From contig JBAQGX010000003.1 of assembly GCA_049288015.1 (NCBI GenBank), positions 1 to 64,000 on the forward strand: DNA of 64,000 nucleotides, written 5' to 3'. This DNA is from JAKLIN01 sp049288015. Lineage in GTDB: Archaea; Nanobdellota; Nanobdellia; Pacearchaeales; GW2011-AR1. Below are positions 50,551 through 58,638 of the stretch, piece by piece. The stretch's first letter is position 1. The number at the start of each line of letters is the position of its first letter. The translations under genes and the position numbers were made by a program. The notes beneath the pieces are model-generated. The model ran no database searches. It saw nothing but the letters and a program-made list of their open reading frames with translations, and was not told the origin of the DNA.

Positions 50551-50663
50551 GAAGACGGCCATAGTAGAAGGGAAACACCTGGTCTCATTCCGAACCCAGA
50601 AGTTAAGCCTTTTATGTTAATGGTGGTAGTTTCGAAAAGAAGCTAAGTCATTAAGCTGTCTTC
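50551..50663 (+). rRNA. 5S ribosomal RNA
   Basis: The ends GAAGACGG and CTGTCTTC pair; inside lie the conserved GGGAAACACCTGGTCTCATT and CCGAACCCAGAAGTTAAGC. About 113 bases, slightly short of the usual 120. It stands alone with its own TATA box, unlinked to 16S or 23S rRNA, as is common in small-genome archaea. Confidence 0.92.
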
Positions 50664-50698
50664 TATAATTTTATAAAAATGTTTTATATTAACAATTT

Positions 50699-50962
50699 AT
50701 GAAAAAACTCTCAAAAAAAGAGACAGAAGAAGAGATTAAGAATTTCTTTCAAGACATTAAAAACAAGACTCCTGAAGAAGTCAAAAAAATTGTGAAGATG
50801 GCTATGAGCTACAATATCAAGCTTGGGCAATTTAAGAAGACTTTTTGCAAGAAATGCCTTACTCCTTATAGAAATCCCAAAATACGAATCAAAAGAAGCA
50901 TAAAATCAGTCAGATGTGAAAATTGTGATAATATAAGCAGATGGAAAATTAAGCTTTCTTGA
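50699..50962 (+). CDS. rnp4: RNase P protein component 4 (Rpp21/Rpr2)
   Basis: 87 residues. Zinc ribbon C50-x2-C53 and C73-x2-C76 in TFCKKC and VRCENC, and a helical N-terminal half (EEIKNFFQDIKN). It works with Rpp29 and the RNase P RNA in tRNA 5' processing. It overlaps the convergent rpoN gene by 14 bases. Confidence 0.9.
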   Translation: MKKLSKKETEEEIKNFFQDIKNKTPEEVKKIVKMAMSYNIKLGQFKKTFCKKCLTPYRNPKIRIKRSIKSVRCENCDNISRWKIKLS

Positions 50963-51146
50963 ACTTACCAACCAATTCAATCAAATCTGTTTGTCCAAGG
51001 AATACAGCTCTGCAGCAGTATCTTTCTATTCCAAGTTCATCCAAAACTTTGCCAGACTTTTCACCATTTGCCACTCTTCTTTTATACTCTTCCCATAAGT
51101 GACCTACAGGTTTACCACACGAAAAGCATCTTATTGGAATTATCAT
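50949..51146 (-). CDS. rpoN: RNA polymerase subunit N (Rpb10)
   Basis: 65 residues. MIIPIRCFSCGKPVGHLWEEY with zinc ligands C7, C10, C44 and C45 (ERYCCRAVFLGQ) is the unmistakable Rpb10/RpoN sequence. In many archaea it ends the S13-to-S9 superoperon; here it stands alone. Confidence 0.97.
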   Translation of the reverse strand: MIIPIRCFSCGKPVGHLWEEYKRRVANGEKSGKVLDELGIERYCCRAVFLGQTDLIELVGKFKKA

Positions 51147-51163
51147 ATATTTATTCTTGAAAA

Positions 51164-51643
51164 TTACTTTTTAAACATTACTATGGGATAACTTAAAGAC
51201 CTATAAAGTTTCTTTAGCATCTTCTCGTCTTCTCTACCTTTAATTTCTCTTGTAGCATCTTCTTCTTTCTTAAGATGTTCGGAACATTTTTTATGAACCT
51301 CTAGAAACATATTTTCTAAAATCGGATCGTACTGTTCCTTTGAACTGGAAAAATGTTCTTTAACCTGTCCGTTAGGACATAATACATTCAAAGTATAACT
51401 TCTTTTGTCTAAACGTTCGAAATAATCACAGTTTAATCTTAACCTAATTTCTCCAACTCTGATAGTGTATATGTCTCTGTTTTTCCCACTCTTTTCTATG
51501 TCTTCAGGGTTAGTTCTAGCGAACTTTCTTACAATTTTCTCTAGTCTTCTATCTTCTTTGTTGTTCATAAAAGCCTGGGATTTTGATGACTTATAAACCT
51601 TGTGAACATACAAATCTTTAAAAACTAATTTTAGTTTCCCCAA
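51164..51643 (-). CDS. Unknown basic protein
   Basis: 159 residues, rich in Lys and Arg. A central strand pattern DIYTIRVGEIRLRLNCDYF resembles the RelE/ParE toxin-fold strand order, but no catalytic motif or antitoxin gene is evident and the surrounding helices are longer than in that family. It lies 17 bases upstream of rpoN, same strand, so it may be co-transcribed with it. Confidence 0.5.
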   Translation of the reverse strand: MGKLKLVFKDLYVHKVYKSSKSQAFMNNKEDRRLEKIVRKFARTNPEDIEKSGKNRDIYTIRVGEIRLRLNCDYFERLDKRSYTLNVLCPNGQVKEHFSSSKEQYDPILENMFLEVHKKCSEHLKKEEDATREIKGREDEKMLKKLYRSLSYPIVMFKK

Positions 51644-51660
51644 TAATCAAAGGTGAAAAA

Positions 51661-51858
51661 ATGAGGAAATGTGTTTATTGCGGTTCTGACCTCCATGACA
51701 ACAGATCTATGGAAATTTGTGATAGATGCGGAGAGAGGGTATGGGGAAAGAAGATGTTTGATGCCATAAAGAAGACAACAGATGAAACAAGAGACAAAGG
51801 CGACTTGGAAATTATGAGACCAGATTTGCTAGATAATAACGGTAACAAGTTCCATTAA
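51661..51858 (+). CDS. Small zinc-ribbon protein
   Basis: 65 residues. C4, C7, C20 and C23 in KCVYCGSD and EICDRCGERV form a zinc ribbon, followed by a charged helix (FDAIKKTTDETRDKGDLE). Such small proteins are common in archaea; function unknown. It diverges from the basic-protein gene across 17 bases. Confidence 0.65.
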   Translation: MRKCVYCGSDLHDNRSMEICDRCGERVWGKKMFDAIKKTTDETRDKGDLEIMRPDLLDNNGNKFH

Positions 51859-51904
51859 GGCAATAATTGCATAGCTTTTTAAATGATTTATTTCTGTTTA
51901 ATTT

Positions 51905-52159
51905 ATGGGTAAATCAAAAAGAATTCAGACTAATGGTAGGCCTGGACTAAGCAGAATATTCCAAAAATTTAAGGAAGGGGATCCTGTCGCAGTCGTAAGA
52001 GAACCCTCAATAGATTCGAGGTTTCCTTTTAGGCTTCAGGGACTAACCGGAGTAGTAATCGGCGAAAGGGGAAATTCTTACATAGTTGAAATCGCAACAT
52101 TAAATAAGAAAAAGGAGTTCATAATAGAGCCTGTTCACTTAAAGAAAATAAAGCAATAA
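51905..52159 (+). CDS. rpl21e: 50S ribosomal protein L21e (eL21)
   Basis: 84 residues. FKEGDPVAVVREPSI and FPFRLQGLTGVVIGERGNSYIV are conserved L21e blocks. L21e-rpoF-DUF655 is a well-known archaeal trio and is intact here. A TATA-like TTTTTAAATG lies at about 51876-51885. Confidence 0.93.
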   Translation: MGKSKRIQTNGRPGLSRIFQKFKEGDPVAVVREPSIDSRFPFRLQGLTGVVIGERGNSYIVEIATLNKKKEFIIEPVHLKKIKQ

Positions 52160-52160
52160 A

Positions 52161-52466
52161 ATGATAAAAGATAGACAATCACTTAGCATGGTAGAATCAG
52201 AGCAATACATCAAAGATGATGAGAATGCTGCAGAACTTGGCAAGTTCATAAAGAAATTTGTAAAGCTTGATCTTAAGAAAGCAAAAGAGCTTAAGAAAAA
52301 AATCGAGGAATTAAACCTCATGAAAGTTAAGTCAGATTACACCTCAAAGATTATAGATGTTCTTCCTGAAAATTCAGAAGACCTAAATAAAATTTTTGTT
52401 GATATTAGCTTAGACGAAAATGAAACTCAAAAGATCCTTGACACAGTTAAAGAATTTATCAAATAG
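52161..52466 (+). CDS. rpoF: RNA polymerase subunit F (Rpb4)
   Basis: 101 residues, helical, with LGKFIKKFVKLDLKKAKELKKKI and the HRDC-like end VDISLDENETQKILDTVKEF. Forms the polymerase stalk with subunit E. One base separates it from L21e, and five from the DUF655 gene. Confidence 0.88.
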   Translation: MIKDRQSLSMVESEQYIKDDENAAELGKFIKKFVKLDLKKAKELKKKIEELNLMKVKSDYTSKIIDVLPENSEDLNKIFVDISLDENETQKILDTVKEFIK

Positions 52467-52471
52467 AGAAA

Positions 52472-53008
52472 ATGGAAAAAGAAGAATATGCAGTAGTACT
52501 AGATTATTTGCCCAACGGATATCCTCTAGAGAAGAAAATGATTCCTATAGTGCAAGCTATAGGTGAAAAGAACCTAACTCTCTTGGAACTGATTCCAAGA
52601 AGAGAAGTAAGTTTTGAGATAGGCGAGAGAGTTTATATTGGAGAAGGAAAGAGAGACAAGGTATATTACATTTCTGGAAGACTTCCACGTGAAAAATTAA
52701 CTGAATCCGCGAAAGCACAACTGGAAGAATTTATAAATAAGGTTGTTAAGGAAAGAGAGAAAGAATTCGTGGAATTTTTTAACAAGTCTGGAGCAATAAA
52801 CAAGAGAATGCATCAACTTGAGTTTTTGCCTGGATTAGGAAAAAAGCATATGCGTGATATTCTCAAACAAAGGGAAGAAAAACCCTTCGAATCTTTTGAG
52901 GATATTAGAAGTAGAATTCCAAATCTTCCTGACCCCGAAAAAGCAGTGGAGAGAAGAATTTTTAAAGAACTTGTAGATAGGGAAAGATATAATCTATTCG
53001 TACAATAA
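52472..53008 (+). CDS. DUF655 protein (OB fold plus helix-hairpin-helix)
   Basis: 178 residues. N-terminal OB-like part (EYAVVLDYLPNGYP, VYIGEGKRDKVYYISGRL) and a C-terminal HhH region (QLEFLPGLGKKHMRDILKQR, FESFEDIRSRI). DUF655 proteins are predicted RNA-binding and are linked to L21e and rpoF across archaea. A role in ribosome biogenesis or tRNA handling is a family-level guess. Confidence 0.85.
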   Translation: MEKEEYAVVLDYLPNGYPLEKKMIPIVQAIGEKNLTLLELIPRREVSFEIGERVYIGEGKRDKVYYISGRLPREKLTESAKAQLEEFINKVVKEREKEFVEFFNKSGAINKRMHQLEFLPGLGKKHMRDILKQREEKPFESFEDIRSRIPNLPDPEKAVERRIFKELVDRERYNLFVQ

Positions 53009-53009
53009 A

Positions 53010-53477
53010 ATGGAAGCAAAGCAACAAAACAACGAGAGAATTGTCAGAATTTTGTCAAAAGATATAGAAGGAAATATGACTCTTTATTCTGGCTTGGCTA
53101 CAATTAAAGGAATATCCTGGGCTTTCTCAAATGCTATCTGCCATTCTTTGAAATTAGACAGAACAAAAAAGATTGGGGATCTTTCTGAGGAAGAAATAAA
53201 AGTAATTTCAGATTTTGTTAAAAAACCAACTTTGCCAAGTTATATTGTTAACCGAAGGAAAGACAGAGAGACAGGGGAAGATAGACATGTTATAGGAGTT
53301 GATTTAGAATTATCAAAAGAATTTGATATAAAGAGATTGAAACAGATTAAGAGTTACAAAGGAATAAGGCATACTCTTGGATTACCTTTGAGAGGTCAGA
53401 GAACAAAAGGTAACTTCAGAAGAAACAGAAGTAGAGGAGTAGGAATTAAAAAGAAAAATAAAACAACTACCAAATGA
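53010..53477 (+). CDS. rps13: 30S ribosomal protein S13 (uS13)
   Basis: 155 residues. IKGISWAFSNAICHSL and the tail IKSYKGIRHTLGLPLRGQRTK are conserved S13 blocks. It begins two bases after DUF655 and is followed by S4 with a four-base overlap. Confidence 0.96.
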   Translation: MEAKQQNNERIVRILSKDIEGNMTLYSGLATIKGISWAFSNAICHSLKLDRTKKIGDLSEEEIKVISDFVKKPTLPSYIVNRRKDRETGEDRHVIGVDLELSKEFDIKRLKQIKSYKGIRHTLGLPLRGQRTKGNFRRNRSRGVGIKKKNKTTTK

Positions 53478-53992
53478 AAAGAAAGCATAAACTTTATTCA
53501 AGGCCTAAGAAACCTTATGATAAGAAAAGATTTGAAGAAGAAGCAATAATAGTTGAGAGATTCGGACTAAAGAACAAGAGAGAAATATGGAAAGTTCAGG
53601 CTAAAGTTGATGCAATAAGAGAAAAGGCAAAGAATCTTATCACTGCTTCCGGAGAGGATAAAGAAGCTTTCTTTAAGAGATTGAGAAAAATAGGATTAAG
53701 TGTTGACAGCATTGCAGACGTTCTTTCACTTACAAAAGAAGATTACATGGATAGAAGATTGCAAACTGTTGTCTTCAAAAAAAAGCTTGCCCCAACAATT
53801 AAATCTGCAAGACAGTTTATAACTCATAAAAAAATATCTGTAAATGGAGGATTAGTAAATAGTCCTGCTTATATTGTTCCGGTAGAATTGGAAAATAAGA
53901 TATCCTTAAAACATAAAACAAGAATGGTCAAACCAGAAGTACAATTAAACAAGGAGGAACTCATAGTAAATGGAAATGAAACAGGAGAGTGA
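53474..53992 (+). CDS. rps4: 30S ribosomal protein S4 (uS4)
   Basis: 172 residues. S4 domain ARQFITHKKISVNGG and the S4 N-terminal segment YSRPKKPYDKKRFEEEA are clear. It overlaps S13 and S11 on each side. Confidence 0.96.
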   Translation: MKRKHKLYSRPKKPYDKKRFEEEAIIVERFGLKNKREIWKVQAKVDAIREKAKNLITASGEDKEAFFKRLRKIGLSVDSIADVLSLTKEDYMDRRLQTVVFKKKLAPTIKSARQFITHKKISVNGGLVNSPAYIVPVELENKISLKHKTRMVKPEVQLNKEELIVNGNETGE

Positions 53993-54428
53993 AGTTGTAG
54001 AAGCTCAGCCAGAGCTGGAAATTGAAGATGAAAAACATCCTGAAAAAAAGAAGAAAGAAATTGAAGCAATAATTCATATTTATACTTCTTTCAATAACAC
54101 AATTGTTCACGTTACAGATATGTCCGGAAGAACATTATCAAAAGTTACGGGCGGAATGGTTACAAAACATTCTAGACTTAAGGCAAATCCAACAATTGCA
54201 ATGTTTATTGCAAAAAGAGTTTCTGAAGAGATAATGCCTTTAGGAATTAAATCGCTTTATGTTAGAATAAGAGCTAAGACTGGAAATGCAACTCCAGGTC
54301 CAGGAGCTCATGCAATAATAAAGAGTCTTTCAAGATCAGGATTTAAAATATTGAATATATTGGATATTACCAGAATCCCTAGAGGTGGCCCTAAAGTAAA
54401 GGGAGGAAGAAGAGGTAGAAGAGTTTAA
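53970..54428 (+). CDS. rps11: 30S ribosomal protein S11 (uS11)
   Basis: 152 residues, with an acidic N-terminal extension of about 30. IHIYTSFNNTIVHVTDMSG, NPTIAMFIAKR and the RGGPKVKGGRRGRR tail are conserved. It starts 23 bases inside S4; a second Met two codons on (53976) is an alternative. Confidence 0.96.
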   Translation: MEMKQESEVVEAQPELEIEDEKHPEKKKKEIEAIIHIYTSFNNTIVHVTDMSGRTLSKVTGGMVTKHSRLKANPTIAMFIAKRVSEEIMPLGIKSLYVRIRAKTGNATPGPGAHAIIKSLSRSGFKILNILDITRIPRGGPKVKGGRRGRRV

Positions 54429-54452
54429 AAGTCCCTAAAATTTTTCATTAAA

Positions 54453-55166
54453 ATGGAAGTAATAGATAAGAAAGAAAACCAAATAACATTCAAAGCAGAA
54501 ATAAGTGATAGCTTAGCAAATTCAGTAAGACGTTATCTCAACCAAATACCTGTTCTTGCAGTTGATGAAGTTGAAATTTACAAAAACGATTCTCCATTAT
54601 ATGATGAAACTGTAGCTCACAGAATCGGATTAATTCCTCTTAAAATGGATAAGTCTGTCAACGAAAAGACAGAGATGGAAATGAAGTTGGCCGTGAAAAG
54701 AGAAGGAATGGTTTATTCTGGAGACTTAAAAGGAGCATTGGGTGTTGTTTATGAAAAAATGCCAATAACTTCTCTTGGTGAAGAAAACGAATTGCAGATC
54801 GTTGCATTTGCGAGAACTGGAAAGGGAAGTGATCACTCAAAGTTTTCTCCCGGATTAATGTATTATAGACATGTTGTTGAATTGAAGATGGATTCTGACT
54901 TGTATGATGAAGTCAAAGAAGCTATTCCTAATAATGAAATAAAGAAAGAAGGAAAAAGCATTGTTGTTTTGGACAATTTGAAGAGAGAAGTTTCTGATAT
55001 TTGCGAAGAAATATGCAAAGAAAAAGGAAAGAAATTGGAAATGATTCCAAAAGAGGAATTGATAATAACAATAGAATCTTTCGGGCAGCTTGAAGTTAAT
55101 GAAATTTTCAAGAGAGCTATTGAAGCACTTGAAAAAGACTTGGAAATAGTTTCAAAAAAGATTTAA
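54453..55166 (+). CDS. rpoD: RNA polymerase subunit D (Rpb3/RpoA-like)
   Basis: 237 residues. ADEVEIYKNDSPLYDETVAHRIGLIPL is split around a conserved core (here only short pieces: LAVDEVEIY, AHRIGLIPL, KFSPG). The optional domain with 3Fe-4S or 4Fe-4S clusters found in some archaea is reduced: only CEEICKEKG holds two cysteines, so no cluster is expected. It ends the plus-strand run; L18e does not follow. Confidence 0.93.
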   Translation: MEVIDKKENQITFKAEISDSLANSVRRYLNQIPVLAVDEVEIYKNDSPLYDETVAHRIGLIPLKMDKSVNEKTEMEMKLAVKREGMVYSGDLKGALGVVYEKMPITSLGEENELQIVAFARTGKGSDHSKFSPGLMYYRHVVELKMDSDLYDEVKEAIPNNEIKKEGKSIVVLDNLKREVSDICEEICKEKGKKLEMIPKEELIITIESFGQLEVNEIFKRAIEALEKDLEIVSKKI

Positions 55167-55228
55167 TTCTATATTTTTAAAAAGTTACATTTATCTACTT
55201 TATATTAAGATAATTTGCTATGTTTTAT

Positions 55229-55312
55229 GCAGGGATAGCGAAGTGGTCAAACGCGCGAGACTCAAAATCTCGTCTCTTAGTGAGTTCGGAGGTTCGAATC
55301 CTCTTCCCTGCA
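55229..55312 (+). tRNA. tRNA-Leu (anticodon CAA)
   Basis: Acceptor GCAGGGA pairs with TCCCTGC, anticodon stem CGAGA/TCTCG with loop CTCAAAA (anticodon CAA), long variable arm, T arm GGAGG-TTCGAAT-CCTCT, discriminator A. A TATA-like TTTATATTA lies at 55199-55207. Confidence 0.92.
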
Positions 55313-55314
55313 CT

Positions 55315-55914
55315 TTAAGAAGATAGTTGGTTAAATAAGCTAAGATACCCTTTTGCGAATAAAGTAAATTTATCTGCAACCTGATCAATCCTTATTTTTC
55401 CGGAAGATATAGAATCTTTTACTGAAATATTATTTTCTTGCAAGTTAAGTAAGTCTTGAGAAGTGGTAGTGATCATTAAATCTGGATTATTTATGTACCC
55501 GTCACTTATTATAATATTTCCACTAGACACCTCAAGAGAATAAGCGATATCATCTATTTTTACCTGAATTTTTGGAGTTATAGAAGTGAATGGAATATTA
55601 TGCAAATTGTATATTTTTAATACAACAGAAGTATAGTTAATCAAATCTTTTTCTATATCTGAAAGAGAATAGTTTGTAACATCTGTTTTTATCAGAATTG
55701 TTTTCCCTCCTGAGCCTGGAATATTAATTGTCTCATATCCTGATCCTGCCTCATTTGATTGAGCAAAAATACCAGGGGCATTAACTCCCGAATATTTGTA
55801 ACTATAGTTTTGTCCATTTAAAGAGAAGTACACGAAAGATATAGCTAATATTAGAGTAACTCCTCCGAGTATAGAAAGGATAATTCCTGGGACATTTCTC
55901 TCTTTTTTTGCCAC
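55315..55914 (-). CDS. Membrane-anchored protein with an SCP2-like C-terminal half
   Basis: 199 residues: N-terminal signal-anchor (NVPGIILSILGGVTLILAI), Gly/Ser/Asn-rich linker, then a soluble part in which YINNPDLMITTTSQDLLNL ... SGKIRID ... KFTLFAKG resembles the end of SCP2 sterol-carrier domains. It would face outside. The match is by eye; lipid binding is speculative. Its end nearly touches the tRNA-Leu gene. Confidence 0.55.
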   Translation of the reverse strand: MAKKERNVPGIILSILGGVTLILAISFVYFSLNGQNYSYKYSGVNAPGIFAQSNEAGSGYETINIPGSGGKTILIKTDVTNYSLSDIEKDLINYTSVVLKIYNLHNIPFTSITPKIQVKIDDIAYSLEVSSGNIIISDGYINNPDLMITTTSQDLLNLQENNISVKDSISSGKIRIDQVADKFTLFAKGYLSLFNQLSS

Positions 55915-55965
55915 ACTTTTAAGGTAAGCAAACTTATTTAAAAAAGTATTTAATCTCAGTAGAAT

Positions 55966-56041
55966 GCGTCCGTAGCTCAGCCTGGATTAGAGCATCTCCG
56001 TCCTAAGGAGAGGGTCGTAGGTTCAAATCCTATCGGGCGCA
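55966..56041 (+). tRNA. tRNA-Arg (anticodon CCT)
   Basis: Acceptor GCGTCCG pairs with CGGGCGC, D stem GCTC/GAGC, anticodon stem TCTCC/GGAGA with loop GTCCTAA (anticodon CCT), T arm GTAGG-TTCAAAT-CCTAT, discriminator A. Confidence 0.93.
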
Positions 56042-56091
56042 TAATTGTCATATAGTAATCTTTAAAACTCTATTTTAATACATATTTTTAA

Positions 56092-56163
56092 GCGTGGGTA
56101 GTATAGCGGCTAGTATATCTGCCTTCCAAGCAGATGGTCCGGGTTCGACCCCCGGCCTACGCA
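56092..56163 (+). tRNA. tRNA-Gly (anticodon TCC)
   Basis: Acceptor GCGTGGG pairs with CCTACGC, anticodon stem TCTGC/GCAGA with loop CTTCCAA (anticodon TCC), T arm CCGGG-TTCGACC-CCCGG, discriminator A. It sits eight bases before secF. Confidence 0.93.
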
Positions 56164-56171
56164 CTTAAAAA

Positions 56172-57089
56172 ATGGAAGAACCAAAAGAAACAAAGAAGTT
56201 TGTCAGTTCGTTTAAAGACTTTTATAATAAAAGATACAAACTATTATTTGTACTTACAGCAATTCTAATACTTTCATCAATCGCTTTCATCTTTTTTTTC
56301 CACATCCAAAATCATGATTTTATCTATAAAGATATATCCTTGTCGGGAGGAACTTTAATTACAATTAATAGTAACAATCTTAGTGTTGCAAAATTGCAAC
56401 AAGATCTTCCGAGCTATTTAGGAAATGTACAAGTCAATTCTATAAAAGATATTATTACTCAAGAGCAGAAAGCAGTAACAATTCAGACATCGGAGAATGC
56501 AGATAATTCTAAACAGATACTGGATAATTATTTAGGATATAACTTAACAAGCCAGAATAGTAGTTTTGAATTTACTAGTCCAACTTTGGGAGCAGGATTT
56601 TATCAGCAACTCTTGATTGCAATATTGGCCGCTTTTGTGTTCATGTCTATTGTTGTATTTATTTTGTTTAGAACATTTGTCCCATCAGGAGCTGTTGTTT
56701 TATCTGCATTTGCCGATATTTTAATGACTCTTGTTGTGGTTGATCTTATCGGTATGAGATTATCCTCTGCAGGGATCATAGCTTTCTTAATGCTGATTGG
56801 ATATTCAGTAGATACGGATATACTACTTACAAATAGAGTACTAAAGAGAGATGTAGGTTCAATAAATAGCAAAATTTTTGGAGCATTCAAAACAGGAATT
56901 ACAATGTCAATTACCGCTTTGGCTTCCGTTCTTACAGCACTTATAATTACAGGCTCTTTCTCAAGCACACTTTCTCAAATATTTACAATTCTAGCAATTG
57001 GTCTTTGTTTTGATATATACAATACTTGGGTCACTAACGCTTCAATAATTAAATGGTACGCAACAAGAAAGAATGAAAATAAATCTTAA
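56172..57089 (+). CDS. secF: Protein-export membrane protein SecF
   Basis: 305 residues. First helix near 20-45, an extracellular P1-like domain (about 50-150, starting ISLSGGTLITI), then five helices with VVLSAFADILMTLVVVDLIGM and LMLIGYSVDTDILLTNRV, the SecF signature. With SecD it drives late steps of Sec translocation using the ion gradient. Archaeal order secF-secD is kept and the genes overlap by 17 bases. Confidence 0.95.
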   Translation: MEEPKETKKFVSSFKDFYNKRYKLLFVLTAILILSSIAFIFFFHIQNHDFIYKDISLSGGTLITINSNNLSVAKLQQDLPSYLGNVQVNSIKDIITQEQKAVTIQTSENADNSKQILDNYLGYNLTSQNSSFEFTSPTLGAGFYQQLLIAILAAFVFMSIVVFILFRTFVPSGAVVLSAFADILMTLVVVDLIGMRLSSAGIIAFLMLIGYSVDTDILLTNRVLKRDVGSINSKIFGAFKTGITMSITALASVLTALIITGSFSSTLSQIFTILAIGLCFDIYNTWVTNASIIKWYATRKNENKS

Positions 57090-58608
57090 ATTCACTTGGA
57101 AAATTTGGTTATTAATTATAATCCTTGTACTGTCTCTCCTATCTATATTTGCAACTCCTTACTTATTCCAAAAAGGAGTTGTGATATCAAGTGTAACCAC
57201 AAATTCAACCGCAGCTATTCAAGGATTTAATTCAAGTTCGGTGATAAATTCAATTAATGGCCAACCTGTTACAAACACAACAGATTATGCAAATATAATT
57301 CAGAATATATTTGTTTCAAATAACACAGTTAAAGTTACATTTAATACAAACCAAGGATCAATAATTTATTATTCAAATTCTTCTCCAGATATCACCGTCT
57401 CAGATATTTCTCCAACAAGACTTCAAACTGGTTTGGATCTTTCTGGAGGAGCAAGTGCTCTAGTACAAGCCGCAAATCAATCTATGACTGCTTCTCAGGC
57501 AAGCGAAGTTGCACAAATGATTGATAATAGATTGAATGTTTATGGGTTGGAAGATATTAAAGTTTCACCTATAAGTGATTTGTCGGGAAATAATTATGTA
57601 AGTATTGAAATTGGAGGCAAAACTCCTGCAGATTTGGAAGATTTGATTTCTCAACAAGGAAAGTTTGAAGCTAAAATAGGTAATGTCACAGTTTTCCAGG
57701 GGGAAAAACAGGATATAGCAAACGTTGCAACATCTGGGCAACAGTCTGGGTTGCAACAATGCACTCAACAGTCAGATGGTTCTTATGTTTGCCAATTTAG
57801 TTTCGCGGTTTACTTAAGTCAGACAGCTGCACAGAGATTTGCAGATCTTACACAGAATCTCACAATAAATCATACTTCCAGTGGAGATTATTTATCAAAA
57901 ACTATTGATTTGTATCTTGATGGACAACTTCTTCAGGGAGGTAGTTTACAGATAAGTGCTGACTTGCAAGGAAGAGTAACGACTCAAGTATCTATTCAAG
58001 GTTATGGTTCGGGAGTAACACAAACAGATGCGATTAATGATGCACAAGCTCAGATGAAAAAACTTCAGACCGTATTACAAACAGGAAGTTTGCCATTCCA
58101 GTTAGAAATCGTTCAGCTAAATACAATCTCTCCATTATTAGGGAACTTTACTAACACAATAATGTTGGCGGGTCTTGTTTCATTGCTTGCAGTATCTATA
58201 ATTATATTCATAAGGTACAAGAAAGTTAGAATCCCTCTTGCTGTAATCTTCACCTGCCTATCTGAAATAATAATTATCTTAGGTATTGCAGCATTCATAA
58301 GTTGGAATCTTGATCTTCCAAGTATTGCTGGAATTCTAGCCACAATTGGAACAGGTATTGATAGTCAAATAATAATCCTTGATGAAGCTAAGACAAAAAT
58401 ATTAAATTTAAGACAGAGATTAAAGAGAGCATTCTCAATTATTTTAGGATCATATTTCACTGCATTTGTTTCTTTAATTCCTTTAGGTTGGGCTGCAGCT
58501 GGATTCTTTAAAGGATTTGCATTTACGACAATTATAGGTATTACTGTGGGTATTTTAATTACAAGACCTGCCTTTGTGGATATTGTTAACAAGATTGAAA
58601 AAGAATAG
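57073..58608 (+). CDS. secD: Protein-export membrane protein SecD
   Basis: 511 residues. A PDZ-like stretch near 35-110 (VINSINGQPVTN), LQTGLDLSGGASALVQA at the start of the periplasmic-type P1 domain, and C-terminal helices with LATIGTGIDSQIIILDEAKT, the SecD signature motif in the fourth helix. Pairs with SecF upstream. Confidence 0.95.
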   Translation: MKINLKFTWKIWLLIIILVLSLLSIFATPYLFQKGVVISSVTTNSTAAIQGFNSSSVINSINGQPVTNTTDYANIIQNIFVSNNTVKVTFNTNQGSIIYYSNSSPDITVSDISPTRLQTGLDLSGGASALVQAANQSMTASQASEVAQMIDNRLNVYGLEDIKVSPISDLSGNNYVSIEIGGKTPADLEDLISQQGKFEAKIGNVTVFQGEKQDIANVATSGQQSGLQQCTQQSDGSYVCQFSFAVYLSQTAAQRFADLTQNLTINHTSSGDYLSKTIDLYLDGQLLQGGSLQISADLQGRVTTQVSIQGYGSGVTQTDAINDAQAQMKKLQTVLQTGSLPFQLEIVQLNTISPLLGNFTNTIMLAGLVSLLAVSIIIFIRYKKVRIPLAVIFTCLSEIIIILGIAAFISWNLDLPSIAGILATIGTGIDSQIIILDEAKTKILNLRQRLKRAFSIILGSYFTAFVSLIPLGWAAAGFFKGFAFTTIIGITVGILITRPAFVDIVNKIEKE

Positions 58609-58638
58609 AAATAAAAAATCAAAAATCTATTTTCAATC

